Shown one piece after another: positions 26,872 to 36,170 of a stretch of 57,279 bases of DNA (positions are counted from its first letter, which is position 1; each line of letters begins with the position of its first letter). The position numbers and the translations under genes were made by a program. This DNA is from Massilia psychrophila (GTDB taxonomy: Bacteria > Pseudomonadota > Gammaproteobacteria > Burkholderiales > Burkholderiaceae_D). The notes beneath the pieces are model-generated. The model was not told where the DNA came from. It saw only the letters and a list, made by a program, of their open reading frames with translations, and searched no databases. The stretch lies in the NCBI RefSeq assembly GCF_002760665.1, contig NZ_PDOB01000028.1, forward strand, positions 1 through 57,279, written 5' to 3'.

Positions 26872-28155
26872 ATGAGCCAGAACCTGCCGGTGGCTCCGCC
26901 AATGCTGTCGGTGCGCGAGGCGCTCGACTTCCTGCTCGATGCCGCCAGCGCGCGCCCGCTCGCCGGGTCCGAACTCGTCGCCACGCTGTGCGCCAACGGC
27001 CGCGTGTTATCCGACGCCCAGGCCTCGACCATCGACGTGCCGTCCGCCGACAACACGCAGATGGATGGCTATGCGGTGAGGTCAACCGATTGCGCCGGCG
27101 GCAACACTGTTCTGACCGTCAGCGACCGCATCCCCGCCGGCCATGTCGGCCAACGTCTTGATGCCGGCTGCGCCGCCCGCATCTTCACCGGCGCCATGAT
27201 CCCGATTGGCGCCGACGCCGTCGTCATGCAGGAGCAGTGCGCGTCGAACGACGACGGCACCGTCACCGTCAACCATGCGCCGAAAGAGGGCGAGTGGATC
27301 CGCCGCGCCGGCGAAGACATCTCCGCCGGCGCGGTGATCCTGGCGGCCGGCACGCGCTTGCGCAGCCAGGAGCTCGGGCTGGCGGCGTCAACCGGATTGG
27401 CGATGCTGCCGGTGGTGCGCAAGCTGCGCGTGGCGGTGTTTTTCACCGGCGACGAGCTGACCATGCCGGGCGAAGCGCCGGGCGGGCGGCTGGCCCCCGG
27501 CGCGGTCTACAATTCGAACCGTTTTACCTTGCGCGCGCTGTTGGAGAACCTCGGCTGCATCATCACCGATTTCGGCATCGTGCCCGATACCCTGGCCGCC
27601 ACCCGCGCCACCTTGCAGCGCGCCGCCCGCGACAACGACCTGATCATCACCTCGGGCGGCGTGTCGGTCGGCGAGGAAGACCACATCAAGCCGGCGGTGG
27701 AAGCGGAAGGGCGTTTGACGATGTGGCAGATCGCTGTCAAGCCGGGCAAGCCGCTGGCGTTCGGCGAGGTTCGGCGCGATGGAGGGAAAGACGCCGACGC
27801 CAGGGAAGGCGAGGCGTTCTTCCTCGGCCTGCCCGGCAATCCGGTGTCGAGCTTCATCACTTTCCTGTTGTTTGTCCGCCCGTTCATCCTGCGCCTGCAA
27901 GGGGTCGTGGAGCAGAAAGCGCCGCGCGGTTTCGCCATGCGCGCCGATTTCGACTGGCCTAAAGCGGACCGCCGCAACGAATTTTTGCGCGCGCGCATCA
28001 ACGACGCTGGCGCCCTCGAGCTGTTCCCGAACCAGGGTTCGGGCGTGCTGACGTCGACGGTGTGGGGCGACGGCCTGGTCGACAACCCGCCCGGCAATCG
28101 CATCGCGCGCGGCGACAGCGTGCGCTTCATCCCGTTCAGCGAATTAATGCATTAA
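26872..28155 (+). CDS. moeA: Molybdopterin molybdenumtransferase MoeA
   Basis: A 427-residue cytoplasmic enzyme that inserts molybdate into adenylylated molybdopterin. It has the family opener MLSVREALDFLL (residues 10-21), the substrate loop DNTQMDGYAVR (about 60-70), the MoCF-type core with TSGGVSVGEEDHIKP (about 260-274) and PGNPVSSFITF (about 322-332). The start is one base after thrC, so co-transcription is expected; this thrC-moeA pairing is common in Burkholderiales. Confidence 0.93.
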   Translation: MSQNLPVAPPMLSVREALDFLLDAASARPLAGSELVATLCANGRVLSDAQASTIDVPSADNTQMDGYAVRSTDCAGGNTVLTVSDRIPAGHVGQRLDAGCAARIFTGAMIPIGADAVVMQEQCASNDDGTVTVNHAPKEGEWIRRAGEDISAGAVILAAGTRLRSQELGLAASTGLAMLPVVRKLRVAVFFTGDELTMPGEAPGGRLAPGAVYNSNRFTLRALLENLGCIITDFGIVPDTLAATRATLQRAARDNDLIITSGGVSVGEEDHIKPAVEAEGRLTMWQIAVKPGKPLAFGEVRRDGGKDADAREGEAFFLGLPGNPVSSFITFLLFVRPFILRLQGVVEQKAPRGFAMRADFDWPKADRRNEFLRARINDAGALELFPNQGSGVLTSTVWGDGLVDNPPGNRIARGDSVRFIPFSELMH

Positions 28156-28189
28156 CTGTATTAATTGTATAAATCAAATCAGGCACCAG

Positions 28190-28447
28190 ATGAACATCAC
28201 CCTGCGTTTTTTCGCCAGCGTCCGCGAGACGGTCAAGGTCTCGCAAGAGACGGCCACCGTGCCGCCTTCCGTCACCACGGTCGCCGCGCTGCGCACCCAC
28301 CTGGCATCGCGCGGCGGCGCCTGGGCCGAGGCGCTCGCGCCCGAACGCGCCTTGCGCATGGCCTTCAACCAGGTCATGTGCGATGCCGACACGCGGCTGA
28401 CCGACGGTTGCGAAGTGGCGTTTTTCCCACCCGTCACCGGCGGCTGA
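28190..28447 (+). CDS. moaD: Molybdopterin synthase small subunit MoaD
   Basis: An 85-residue ubiquitin-fold sulfur carrier ending in the required Gly-Gly (FFPPVTGG). It carries the C-terminal thiocarboxylate that sulfurates precursor Z together with MoaE. It follows moeA by 34 bases. The usual partner gene moaE is not next to it; the next genes are on the opposite strand. Confidence 0.9.
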   Translation: MNITLRFFASVRETVKVSQETATVPPSVTTVAALRTHLASRGGAWAEALAPERALRMAFNQVMCDADTRLTDGCEVAFFPPVTGG

Positions 28448-28448
28448 T

Positions 28449-28637
28449 CTAACGTTTGCGCGACTGGCTGTAGCGGGCCGCGACAAAAATTGCCGCCGCG
28501 ACCAGCGCCCATGCCAGCGCCATCCACACGCCGTCGGCCACGCTTTTGCCGCTGACCAGGTCGACCACGACCAGGATGGCGAACAGGGAGCCCGCCGCCA
28601 GCAAGTACTGCAAAACCCAATATCGAATGCCGTGCAT
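28449..28637 (-). CDS. Small two-helix membrane protein
   Basis: A 62-residue hypothetical protein with two hydrophobic helices (about residues 7-26 and 34-52) and a basic tail (RYSQSRKR). The ATG at 28637 has GGAG six bases upstream. It lies at the distal end of the mdc operon, 63 bases after mdcH, and its stop almost touches the moaD stop. Function unknown; it may be co-transcribed with mdc or independent. Confidence 0.55.
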   Translation of the reverse strand: MHGIRYWVLQYLLAAGSLFAILVVVDLVSGKSVADGVWMALAWALVAAAIFVAARYSQSRKR

Positions 28638-28700
28638 GATGTTCTCCAAGTGTTATGACACAATCGCGACCCGATGATAACCGACCGCGGCGCCGCCCGG

Positions 28701-29612
28701 CTAAGCTATCTGGTCGATTTGCCGGCCGAGCCAGGCAATAACGCCGTTCAGGCTGCGAAAATCGTCGACCGAACGGCAGGCGATGTGCGGATGGCGCTCC
28801 TGCAGCATGCGGGCCAGCGCCGCGCCCGGTCCCAGTTCCAGGGCCACCGTGATGCCGGCCTCGGCGCAAGCATCCATGCAGTCGCTCCACTGAATCGTTT
28901 CGCTCAGTTGGCGCGAGAGCGCCGCCACCGCGCGCGGCCGGGCCGTTACCGCCTGGGCAGCAATCCCCGACAGCACCGGGCACTCTTGCCGATGCCAGGG
29001 CGCCGCCAGCAGGGCTTCGGCAAACGGCGCCGCCGCGCCGGCCATCAGCGCGGTGTGCGAGGCAATGGCAACCGGCAGCCTTTGCCAACTGCCCCCGGCG
29101 GCCTCCACCGCCTGGGCGAACTGGGCGAGCGAGGCCACCAGGCCGCCGGCGATGCAGCCATCAATGCCTGTGACGATCGCGATGGCGAAACAGTGGTCCC
29201 TGGCCAGCATGTGCGCGCGTTCGAGCCGCACGCCTTTGACCGCCACCAAGGCCTGCGGCGGCGTCGCGCCGGCTTGCGCGTCCATCAGTTGCGCGCGGGT
29301 CGACGCCAGCCGCACGACATCGAGCGGATCGAGGGCGCCGGCAACGCCGTAGGCCGACAGTTCGCCGACGCTGTAGCCAGCCACGAGCGCAGGCATCGGC
29401 AGCCGCGGCTTCAAGGCTTCCCACATCGCCAGGGTGGCGCCGACAATCGACGGCTGGGCAATGCGGTTGTCGAACATGGCGGCGTCGTCAAACGCGGGTA
29501 GGCCGGCGCGCTCCAGCCACGCTGCCGCCTGCGCATCGGTACGCGCGAGATCGAACATGCCGCGGTGCTGGCCACCCTGGCCGGGGCACAGCAGCAGCAG
29601 GCGGGCGCTCAT
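28701..29612 (-). CDS. mdcH: Malonate decarboxylase subunit epsilon, malonyl transferase
   Basis: A 303-residue malonyl-CoA:ACP transacylase of the FabD fold. The oxyanion loop LCPGQGGQ (about residues 8-15), the nucleophile elbow GYSVGELSA (about 90-98) and a conserved ASHTALM (His about 188) are visible. It charges the MdcC thiol with malonyl at start-up. The ATG at 29612 is preceded by a TGTGAT hexamer array separating it from mdcB. Confidence 0.9.
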   Translation of the reverse strand: MSARLLLLCPGQGGQHRGMFDLARTDAQAAAWLERAGLPAFDDAAMFDNRIAQPSIVGATLAMWEALKPRLPMPALVAGYSVGELSAYGVAGALDPLDVVRLASTRAQLMDAQAGATPPQALVAVKGVRLERAHMLARDHCFAIAIVTGIDGCIAGGLVASLAQFAQAVEAAGGSWQRLPVAIASHTALMAGAAAPFAEALLAAPWHRQECPVLSGIAAQAVTARPRAVAALSRQLSETIQWSDCMDACAEAGITVALELGPGAALARMLQERHPHIACRSVDDFRSLNGVIAWLGRQIDQIA

Positions 29613-29618
29613 GCTCGG

Positions 29619-29654
29619 CTCACGATCACAATCACAATCACAATCACAATCACG
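29619..29654. repeat. TGTGAT hexamer tandem repeat before mdcH
   Basis: Four near-perfect TGTGAT units flanked by CGTGAT variants (minus-strand reading) fill the gap between the mdcB stop and the mdcH ribosome site. The last mdcB codons touch it. Confidence 0.8.
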
Positions 29655-30567
29655 TGCCGTTGGTGACGGCGTGCACCAGGCAGGTGGCCGCCAGCAGGTC
29701 GGCGGCGCCGCCGGGCGAGAGCTTTTGCCCGACCAGCGCGTGGTGGCATTGCAGCGCGTGGGCGTGCCAGTGCGGATGCGCGGTGCCGCCAATGTCGAGA
29801 AAACTTTTGGCCTGCTGCTTTACCGTCAAGGCGCCTTGCGCGCCGCCGCGGTAAAGCACGTTGGTGTCGCTGACATGGGCCATCAAGGCGAACAAGGCGT
29901 CGATCCGGGCCAGGTGCATGCCGCGCCCGGCGGCCAGGGTGCGCTGCATCGCCGGCAAGCCCACGTCGAATACGGACGGCAGCCCGAGCGCGGCTTCCTC
30001 GCGCGCGCCGCTGGTCGCGTGCGCCGCGGCCACCTGCAAGCCATGCGACCTCAACCCAACCGGCCGGGTATGGCCTGCCAGCTCTTCGCCCCAGCGGATC
30101 AACAGCATGGCGCGCAGCCGGTCGCTGCCAAGCGCCGTGTCAGGTGCGGTGTCGATCGAAATGCCCTGCGCGCGGGCGCGCCCGATCGCGGCGCACAGCA
30201 TGCCAAGGCTGAATATGGCGCCGCGGTGGGTGTTGACGCCGCCGGTTGCTTTCATCATGCACGCTTCGGCCTCGATACCCAGTCGTTTGAGGCTGGAGAA
30301 CGGCGCATCGTCGATGCCCGCCCGGCAAATCCGCGCGAAGTAGTGGCGTAGTGCGAACAGGCTGCGCATGAAAGTGAGCGCCGTCATGTCGACGTGACTG
30401 CCATTGTCTACTGGCGACACCAGGCCAGGTTTTGGATACAGAACCAGCTCCGTGTGCAGGCAGCCGACGGCGATGCGCGCCGTCTCGCCGCAGAACCGGC
30501 GCAGCGCGCGCGGGTCGAGCGGAGCGCACGCAACCGCGGCGAGCAATGCCTGGGCGCCAGGGATCAA
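29650..30567 (-). CDS. mdcB: Triphosphoribosyl-dephospho-CoA synthase
   Basis: A 305-residue enzyme of the CitG/MdcB family that makes the precursor of the ACP prosthetic group from dephospho-CoA and ATP. Conserved parts include LYPKPGLVSPVDNGSH (about 44-59) and GGVNTHRGAIFSLG (about 107-120). The start is best placed at TTG 30567, which overlaps the mdcG stop as TTGA and has GGAGG close upstream. The longer frame to 30678 only lies inside mdcG. Confidence 0.88.
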   Translation of the reverse strand: MIPGAQALLAAVACAPLDPRALRRFCGETARIAVGCLHTELVLYPKPGLVSPVDNGSHVDMTALTFMRSLFALRHYFARICRAGIDDAPFSSLKRLGIEAEACMMKATGGVNTHRGAIFSLGMLCAAIGRARAQGISIDTAPDTALGSDRLRAMLLIRWGEELAGHTRPVGLRSHGLQVAAAHATSGAREEAALGLPSVFDVGLPAMQRTLAAGRGMHLARIDALFALMAHVSDTNVLYRGGAQGALTVKQQAKSFLDIGGTAHPHWHAHALQCHHALVGQKLSPGGAADLLAATCLVHAVTNGT

Positions 30568-31217
30568 GCCGCCTCCAGCGTCGCGAGCAGGTTCTCGACC
30601 GTCGCCAGCCGCACGGCGCCGGCGTCCTTGACCAATACGCGCGCGCCCTTGCTGGTCGCGCTGATCCACTCCTTCCACGCGACGGCGTCGCCCGACGGGA
30701 AGACAATTTCGCCATCGAGCGGCAGGACGGCGGCATGCTGTTCAAGCAGCGAGAGTCCAATCCGCAGCGCCTGCGTGTTGGCGGGGAAAAACAGCAGGTC
30801 GATATCCGACGTCGCGCTCAGGTATGGCTGGCCGGTGATGGCTTGCATGGCGAGCGATCCATAGGTGCGCAGCGGCATGCTGAACTGGATTAAAACCAGC
30901 AAGTCCAGTGCCGCCCGCCAGCGTTCGGGTGCGGCGCGGGCCGCATCGGCCAGCGTCAATGGCAAACTGCGGCGCGCAACGTCGCAATCAGCGGCGAACA
31001 AAGCGATGCGGCCCTTGACGCCAGCAGGCGATGGCGGCAGCGGCATGCCAAGGCTGACCTGTCCCGGCACCAGGCCCGGGTCGGCGCGGCGCACGACTGC
31101 CGGCCAGTCTTCGCGCCGCCACTGCAGGATGGCCGCGTGCTGGCCGGGCAGGGCGCGCTCGAGTGCCGCGTCCCACCCGGAACCTGTCAACCATATCAGT
31201 TCATGGCGCGAGAACAT
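30564..31217 (-). CDS. mdcG: Malonate decarboxylase holo-ACP synthase
   Basis: A 217-residue phosphoribosyl-dephospho-CoA transferase that attaches the prosthetic group to MdcC. It begins MFSRHELIWLTG and contains the nucleotidyltransferase-like SDIDLLFF (two catalytic Asp). The ATG at 31217 overlaps the mdcE end by 17 bases, which supports coupled translation. MdcG of Klebsiella and Pseudomonas has the same architecture. Confidence 0.88.
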   Translation of the reverse strand: MFSRHELIWLTGSGWDAALERALPGQHAAILQWRREDWPAVVRRADPGLVPGQVSLGMPLPPSPAGVKGRIALFAADCDVARRSLPLTLADAARAAPERWRAALDLLVLIQFSMPLRTYGSLAMQAITGQPYLSATSDIDLLFFPANTQALRIGLSLLEQHAAVLPLDGEIVFPSGDAVAWKEWISATSKGARVLVKDAGAVRLATVENLLATLEAA

Positions 31218-31917
31218 CGCGGTCCGCCATGATCGCCTCGATGACGCGCTGGGCAAACATGCGCCCGCCGCGTTCCTGGCCGAGCCTGCTTCGCAAGTCG
31301 CCCGTTGTCTCGGCGGCAAGGGCTTCCTGCAACCGCGCGGCCAGGTCGCCGCTCCAGATGTCCTGCAAACCTCCCATGCGCAGATAGTTTTCCGGCCCAG
31401 GTGCGAACACCGGATTGCTGGCCGCCAGTTCGGTCAGCCGTTGTTCCGACACCTTGGTGATGCGCGCCATTGCCGGCAATCCCATTACCCGGATGGTGGC
31501 GTCGGGCAGGGCGTAACAGGCGTCGGCCATCAGGCCGCTGGTGATGAAGCCGCCCGACAGCGCCTGGTCGTACACCAGCGCGATCACCTTGTGGCCCTGG
31601 CGGCGCGCCAGTTCGACGCACTTGCCGAGGTGGGCCATGTAGCTGTTGATGCCCAACATCTCGTCGCGGTGGCGCAGGCGCTGGCCTGCCGTATCGACCA
31701 GCATCAGGATCGGCCGGCGCGGATGCTCGCGCACCGTTTGCAGCACGAAGCGCGCTTGCGCCAGCGCGATTTCGACGCCGATCGGGGCGTGACCGGTGGT
31801 GCCCACCACGGCGATGGTTTGCGCGCCTGACTGCGCGCTGCCGGACAGGAAATTGTCAAGCTCGGTCAAGCTGTGACCGAGCGGGAACATGGCGTTTGCG
31901 CGTGTTTGCCAATCCAT
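31201..31917 (-). CDS. mdcE: Malonate decarboxylase subunit gamma
   Basis: A 238-residue protein of the carboxyltransferase/crotonase superfamily. With MdcD it decarboxylates malonyl-S-ACP. Features are VGTTGHAPIGVEIA (about 39-52), LVDTAGQRLRHRDE (about 74-87) and YDQALSGGFITSGL (about 117-130). The start codon ATG at 31917 shares a base with the mdcD stop (TGATG). Confidence 0.92.
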   Translation of the reverse strand: MDWQTRANAMFPLGHSLTELDNFLSGSAQSGAQTIAVVGTTGHAPIGVEIALAQARFVLQTVREHPRRPILMLVDTAGQRLRHRDEMLGINSYMAHLGKCVELARRQGHKVIALVYDQALSGGFITSGLMADACYALPDATIRVMGLPAMARITKVSEQRLTELAASNPVFAPGPENYLRMGGLQDIWSGDLAARLQEALAAETTGDLRSRLGQERGGRMFAQRVIEAIMADRDVLAP

Positions 31918-32816
31918 CAGCGGCCTCCCAGTCGGCGGGGGCTTGCGACGGCGACAAACTGCGCCGCGTCCAACATCGGTATCGCGGCCGGCTGTTCGAC
32001 GCCCAGCGCCGCCCAGATCTCGAGCGGGTCGGACATGGCGCCGAAGCGTTCGATCCGCTCGCCCAGCATCGCTTGCTCCTGGTCGAGTTCGGCCAGGCAG
32101 AGAAAGGTCGGCTGCGCGCGGCAAGCGGCGATCGCCGCCTGGCGGAACTCGGCCACTGAGTCGCTCACGATGGCCTGACAGTCGCCCAGCAGGTAGCGAT
32201 GCTTGCCGCCAGTGGTGCGCCACACCAGCGCCCGGTCGCGCGAGTCGAATTCTTCGACGCCACTGGCCGTTTCAATCACTTCCGGCCCTGACATCGCCAG
32301 CCGTCCTTCTTCCGACATCACGATCGCATTGGTGCAGCGGGCAACGATGCCCATGCCGCCGAAGACGCCATTGCTGCCGCCCGCCAGCGTCACCACGGCG
32401 ACGCCGGCCGCGCGCGCATCGAGCACGGCGCGCATGACTTCGGAGACGGCAATCAGGCCGGCATTGGCCTCGTGCAGCCGCACGCCGCCGCTTTCCAGCA
32501 GCAGCAGCACCGCACCAATCTTCTCCGTGACGGCGCGCCGCAGCAGGCCGACCAGCTTGGCGCCATGGACTTCACCGACGGCGCCGCCCATGAAGCCACC
32601 TTCCTGGGCAGCGGCGAACACCGTCTCGCCATCCAGGAAGGCGCGGCCGACCACGACGCCGTCGTCGAACGCCACCGCCGCGTCGAGCTGGCCCAGGTGC
32701 GGACTGATGACGCGCGATGCTGGCGGCAGGAATTCGACGAAGCTGCCGGGGTCGAACAGGCGTTCGATGCGCTCGCGTGCGGTCGATTCGAGGTAGCTGT
32801 TCACGTAGTTGTTCAC
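31917..32816 (-). CDS. mdcD: Malonate decarboxylase subunit beta
   Basis: A 299-residue carboxyltransferase-like subunit of the biotin-independent decarboxylase. It has the oxyanion-hole glycines in EGGFMGGAVGEVHGAKL and the second glycine-rich loop GGSNGVFGGMGI. It starts at 32816 and overlaps the mdcC stop by four bases (ATGA). It acts with MdcE on malonyl-ACP, releasing CO2 and acetyl-ACP. Confidence 0.93.
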   Translation of the reverse strand: MNNYVNSYLESTARERIERLFDPGSFVEFLPPASRVISPHLGQLDAAVAFDDGVVVGRAFLDGETVFAAAQEGGFMGGAVGEVHGAKLVGLLRRAVTEKIGAVLLLLESGGVRLHEANAGLIAVSEVMRAVLDARAAGVAVVTLAGGSNGVFGGMGIVARCTNAIVMSEEGRLAMSGPEVIETASGVEEFDSRDRALVWRTTGGKHRYLLGDCQAIVSDSVAEFRQAAIAACRAQPTFLCLAELDQEQAMLGERIERFGAMSDPLEIWAALGVEQPAAIPMLDAAQFVAVASPRRLGGR

Positions 32817-33127
32817 GACAGCGCTCCCAGCATCGTCTCGACCGCCTGGTCCAGCCGCAGGCTGACCACGGCCGGGGTAGCGCCCATATCGTTGATGGCG
32901 ATGCTGGCGTCCATCAGTTGCCAGCGTTCGTGAAAATCGAGCATCACCGCCTGCCAGGTCGCGCCGAAGCCGGCGGCGGCGGTCTTGATCTCGACCGTGC
33001 AGGCGCCGCCCTGCGGCATTGACTCGATCAGCACTTCGAGGTTGCCCGAGCCGACCACCCCGACCACCCGGGGTTGCGGCGGCAGCGCACGTGTGCCGTT
33101 CTCGAACCGATATGTCAGCGTTTCCAT
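32813..33127 (-). CDS. mdcC: Malonate decarboxylase acyl carrier protein (delta)
   Basis: A 104-residue carrier. Ser27 in VVGSGNLEVL is the residue to which 2'-(5''-phosphoribosyl)-3'-dephospho-CoA is attached in this family. An AGGA ribosome site precedes the ATG. It lies 26 bases after mdcA, the only loose junction in the first part of the mdc block. Confidence 0.93.
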   Translation of the reverse strand: METLTYRFENGTRALPPQPRVVGVVGSGNLEVLIESMPQGGACTVEIKTAAAGFGATWQAVMLDFHERWQLMDASIAINDMGATPAVVSLRLDQAVETMLGALS

Positions 33128-33153
33128 TTCTTTGTTCCTTGCCCTAAAGTTCC

Positions 33154-34821
33154 TTACCAGTTGCGAAAGCGGCGCGGTGGCGAATACAGCCCGCCGGACG
33201 CGCGCACCAGGTCTTTCATGTTCCTGGCGGCCAGCAGGTCGCGCGTGGCGAGCCGCTTGTCGACGCCGAGGTCTTCGGCGCGCACAATGATGCCACGGTC
33301 GCGCAGGTTCTCGACCATGCGTTTGTCGCGCGCCATGCCGACCGGGGTGTAGCCGGCAACGCCTCGGATCGCCTGTTCGCGTTCCTCGTCGCTACGGCAC
33401 AGCAGCAGGTTGGCGATGCCTTCCTCGGTCAGGATGTGAGTGACGTCGTCGCCGTAGATCATCACCGGCGGGATCTCGAAGCCGGCCTGCTCGGCCAGTT
33501 CCCATGCGTCGAGCCTGTCGACGAAGGCCGGCTGCATGTGTTCGCGGAACGTCTCGACGATCTGCACCACCAGCTTCTGGCCGCGCGGGATGGTGTTGCG
33601 CCCTTCGCGTGCCTGGCGCCCGGCTTTCAGCCATGCCGGGCTGGCATGGCGGCGCCCGCGCGCGTCGGCGCCCATGTTTGGCGCGCCGCCGAAGCCGGCG
33701 ATGCGGCCGAGGGTCGCGGTCGACGAGTTGCCCTGCAAATCGATCTGCAGGGTCGAGCCGATGAACATGTCGCAGGCGTAGTGGCCGGCTGCCTGGCACA
33801 TGGCGCGGTTGCTGCGCATGCTGCCGTCGGGCCCGACCGCGAACACGTCGGGCCGTGCACGGATGTAGTCTTCCATGCCGAGTTCCGAGCCGAAGGAATG
33901 GACCGACTCGACAAAGCCGGCCTCGATCGCCGGGATCAGGGCCGGATGCGGATTGAGCGCCCAGTGGCGGGCGATCTTGCCGCGCAATCCCAGCGATTCG
34001 GCGTAGGTCGGCAGCAGCAGTTCGATCGCCGCAGTGTCGAAGCCGATGCCGTGGTTGAGGCGTTCGACGCCGTATTCGGCATAGATGCCCTTGATCGCCA
34101 TCATCGCCATCAGCACCTGGATTTCCGAGATCAAGGCCGGATCGCGGGTAAACAGCGGCTCGATGTAGTACGGCTCGGGCGAGCAGACCACGAAGTCGAC
34201 CCAGTCGCCCGGGATGTCGACGCGCGGCAGAACGTCCATGATGCGGTTCACCTGGACGATGACGATGCCGTTCTTGAACGCCGTCGCTTCGACGATCGGC
34301 GGCGTGTCTTCGGTGTTCGGCCCGGTGTACAGGTTGCCGTGGCGGTCAGCCGCTTCGGCGGCCACCAGGCACACCCGCGGCGGCAGGTCGATGAAGTAGC
34401 GGCTGAACAGTTCCAGGTAAGTATGGATGGCGCCGATATTGAGCTGGCCGGACGCCACCAGTTTCGCCACCCGGGCGGCCTGCGGCCCGGAGAACGAGAA
34501 GTCGAGCTTTGATGCGATGCCGCGCTCGAACACGTCGAGGTGCTCCGGCAGGGCCAGCACCGACTGCAGCATGTGCAGGTTGTTGATGCGGTCCGGATCC
34601 AGCCCCGCCAATGCCTTGCCAAGGAAGTCGGCCTGCTTCTGGTTGTTCCCCTCCAGGCAGACCCGGTCGCCGCATTCGAGTACGTTGTGCAGCAAGTCCT
34701 TGATGCGCGCGCCCGGTACCGCCTTGCCGTCGAGGGCGGCGCCGAGCACGCTGCGCGCGCGCGCCAGGCGGCCCGCGCGGTTCGACTGTAGCGTATCCCA
34801 CACCCTCGACGGCGCGCTCAT
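33154..34821 (-). CDS. mdcA: Malonate decarboxylase subunit alpha (acetyl-ACP:malonate ACP transferase)
   Basis: A 555-residue acyl-carrier transferase that exchanges acetate for malonate on MdcC. It has the family N-terminus (RVWDTLQSNRAGRLAR) and a long conserved core including VERLNHGIGFDTAAIELLLPTY in segments and the C-terminal SGGLYSPPRRFRNW. The ATG at 34821 shares bases with the dctM stop (TAATG), so the TRAP transporter and the enzyme are translated as one unit. Confidence 0.95.
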   Translation of the reverse strand: MSAPSRVWDTLQSNRAGRLARARSVLGAALDGKAVPGARIKDLLHNVLECGDRVCLEGNNQKQADFLGKALAGLDPDRINNLHMLQSVLALPEHLDVFERGIASKLDFSFSGPQAARVAKLVASGQLNIGAIHTYLELFSRYFIDLPPRVCLVAAEAADRHGNLYTGPNTEDTPPIVEATAFKNGIVIVQVNRIMDVLPRVDIPGDWVDFVVCSPEPYYIEPLFTRDPALISEIQVLMAMMAIKGIYAEYGVERLNHGIGFDTAAIELLLPTYAESLGLRGKIARHWALNPHPALIPAIEAGFVESVHSFGSELGMEDYIRARPDVFAVGPDGSMRSNRAMCQAAGHYACDMFIGSTLQIDLQGNSSTATLGRIAGFGGAPNMGADARGRRHASPAWLKAGRQAREGRNTIPRGQKLVVQIVETFREHMQPAFVDRLDAWELAEQAGFEIPPVMIYGDDVTHILTEEGIANLLLCRSDEEREQAIRGVAGYTPVGMARDKRMVENLRDRGIIVRAEDLGVDKRLATRDLLAARNMKDLVRASGGLYSPPRRFRNW

Positions 34822-36170
34822 TACTTCGCTCCCATCATCACGTTCGGCAAGGTAGTGGCGATGCCCGGGAACAGGCAAAGCAGGACCACCGCGACGAACA
34901 TCAGGCCGACGAATGGCATGACTCCCCAGATGACGTCCTTGAGCGGGATGTCGGGGGCGATGTTCTTGATGACGAAAATGTTCAGGCCGACCGGCGGGTG
35001 GATCAGCCCCATTTCCATCACCACCGTCATGACGATACCGAACCAGATCAGGTCGAAGCCGGCCGCCTTCAGAGGCGGCAAAATGATCGGCGCCGTCATC
35101 AGGATGATCGACACCGGCGGCAGGAAGAAGCCGAAGCCGACCACCATCAGGAGGATCACCGTCAGCAGCATCCAGCGCGACAGGTGCATGTCGACCACCC
35201 ACTGCGCGGCCGACTGGCTGATGTGCAGGTAGCTCATGACGTAGGAATAAAACAGCGACATGCCGATGATCAGCAGCAGCATGGTCGATTCCTTGATCGT
35301 TGACGTGAGGATTGGCGCCAGGTCCTTCGGCCGCCAGACCTGGTACACCACCGCGATCAGCACCATCGCCAGCAGCGCGCCCAGGCCCGCGGTCTCGGAC
35401 GGCGTGGCGTAGCCTCCATACAGGGCCACCATCACGCCGATCAGGAGGATGATGAAAGGCAGCACGCGCGGCAGCATCTCGACTTTTTGCTTCAGCGTGA
35501 AATGCTCGGTCTCGAGATAGGCCGACTTTGCGCCGCCGCCCTCGAACAGCACCAACGCCATCGCATACTCCTTGCGGGCGCGGTACACCGCATAGCCGGC
35601 GAACAATCCGACCAGCAGCAGGCCGGGGCCGATCCCGGCGAGGAACAGGCGGCCGAGCGATTGCTCGGCGGCGACCGCGTAGAGGATCATCGTGATCGAC
35701 GGCGGCAGCAGGATGCCGAGGGTGCCGCCGGCGGCGATGATGCCGGCGGCGAATCCGGGCGAGTAGCCGCGCTTGCGCATTTCGGGAATCCCGGCCGAGC
35801 CGATCGCCGAGCAGGTCGCCGGCGACGAGCCCGCCATCGCAGCGAATAGCGCGCAGGCGAAGACGTTGGCAATGCCCAGCCCCCCCGGCACCTTGTGCAG
35901 CCAGGTGTGGATGGCCGAGTACAGGTCTTTGCCGGCCGGCGACTTACCGATCGCGGCGCCCTTCAGGATGAACAGCGGGATCGACAGCAAGGTGATCGAG
36001 GCCATCTCTTCATACACGTTTTGGGTGACCGTGTCGAGCGAGGACGTCGGCATGAAAAAATACATGAACCCGGTGGCGACGACGCCGAGTGCGAACGCAA
36101 TCGGCATTCCGGAAAACATCACGACGATCGTGACCGCGCCGTACAGGGCGCCCAGAGTCAGGTCGCTCAT
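34821..36170 (-). CDS. TRAP transporter large permease (DctM type), probable malonate importer
   Basis: A 449-residue inner-membrane protein with about a dozen hydrophobic helices. It contains the DctM signatures FAAMAGSSPATCSAIGS and GTLGILLPPSITMI (about residues 115-165), and near the C-terminus HPPVGLNIFVI. It forms the sodium-coupled channel with the small permease. Start at 36170 by ATGA overlap with dctQ. Substrate assigned from the operon. Confidence 0.88.
   Translation of the reverse strand: MSDLTLGALYGAVTIVVMFSGMPIAFALGVVATGFMYFFMPTSSLDTVTQNVYEEMASITLLSIPLFILKGAAIGKSPAGKDLYSAIHTWLHKVPGGLGIANVFACALFAAMAGSSPATCSAIGSAGIPEMRKRGYSPGFAAGIIAAGGTLGILLPPSITMILYAVAAEQSLGRLFLAGIGPGLLLVGLFAGYAVYRARKEYAMALVLFEGGGAKSAYLETEHFTLKQKVEMLPRVLPFIILLIGVMVALYGGYATPSETAGLGALLAMVLIAVVYQVWRPKDLAPILTSTIKESTMLLLIIGMSLFYSYVMSYLHISQSAAQWVVDMHLSRWMLLTVILLMVVGFGFFLPPVSIILMTAPIILPPLKAAGFDLIWFGIVMTVVMEMGLIHPPVGLNIFVIKNIAPDIPLKDVIWGVMPFVGLMFVAVVLLCLFPGIATTLPNVMMGAK

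Noticed and set aside
33436-34512. 358-codon plus-strand open frame opposite mdcA
   Set aside because: Shadow of mdcA, whose sequence is canonical from end to end.
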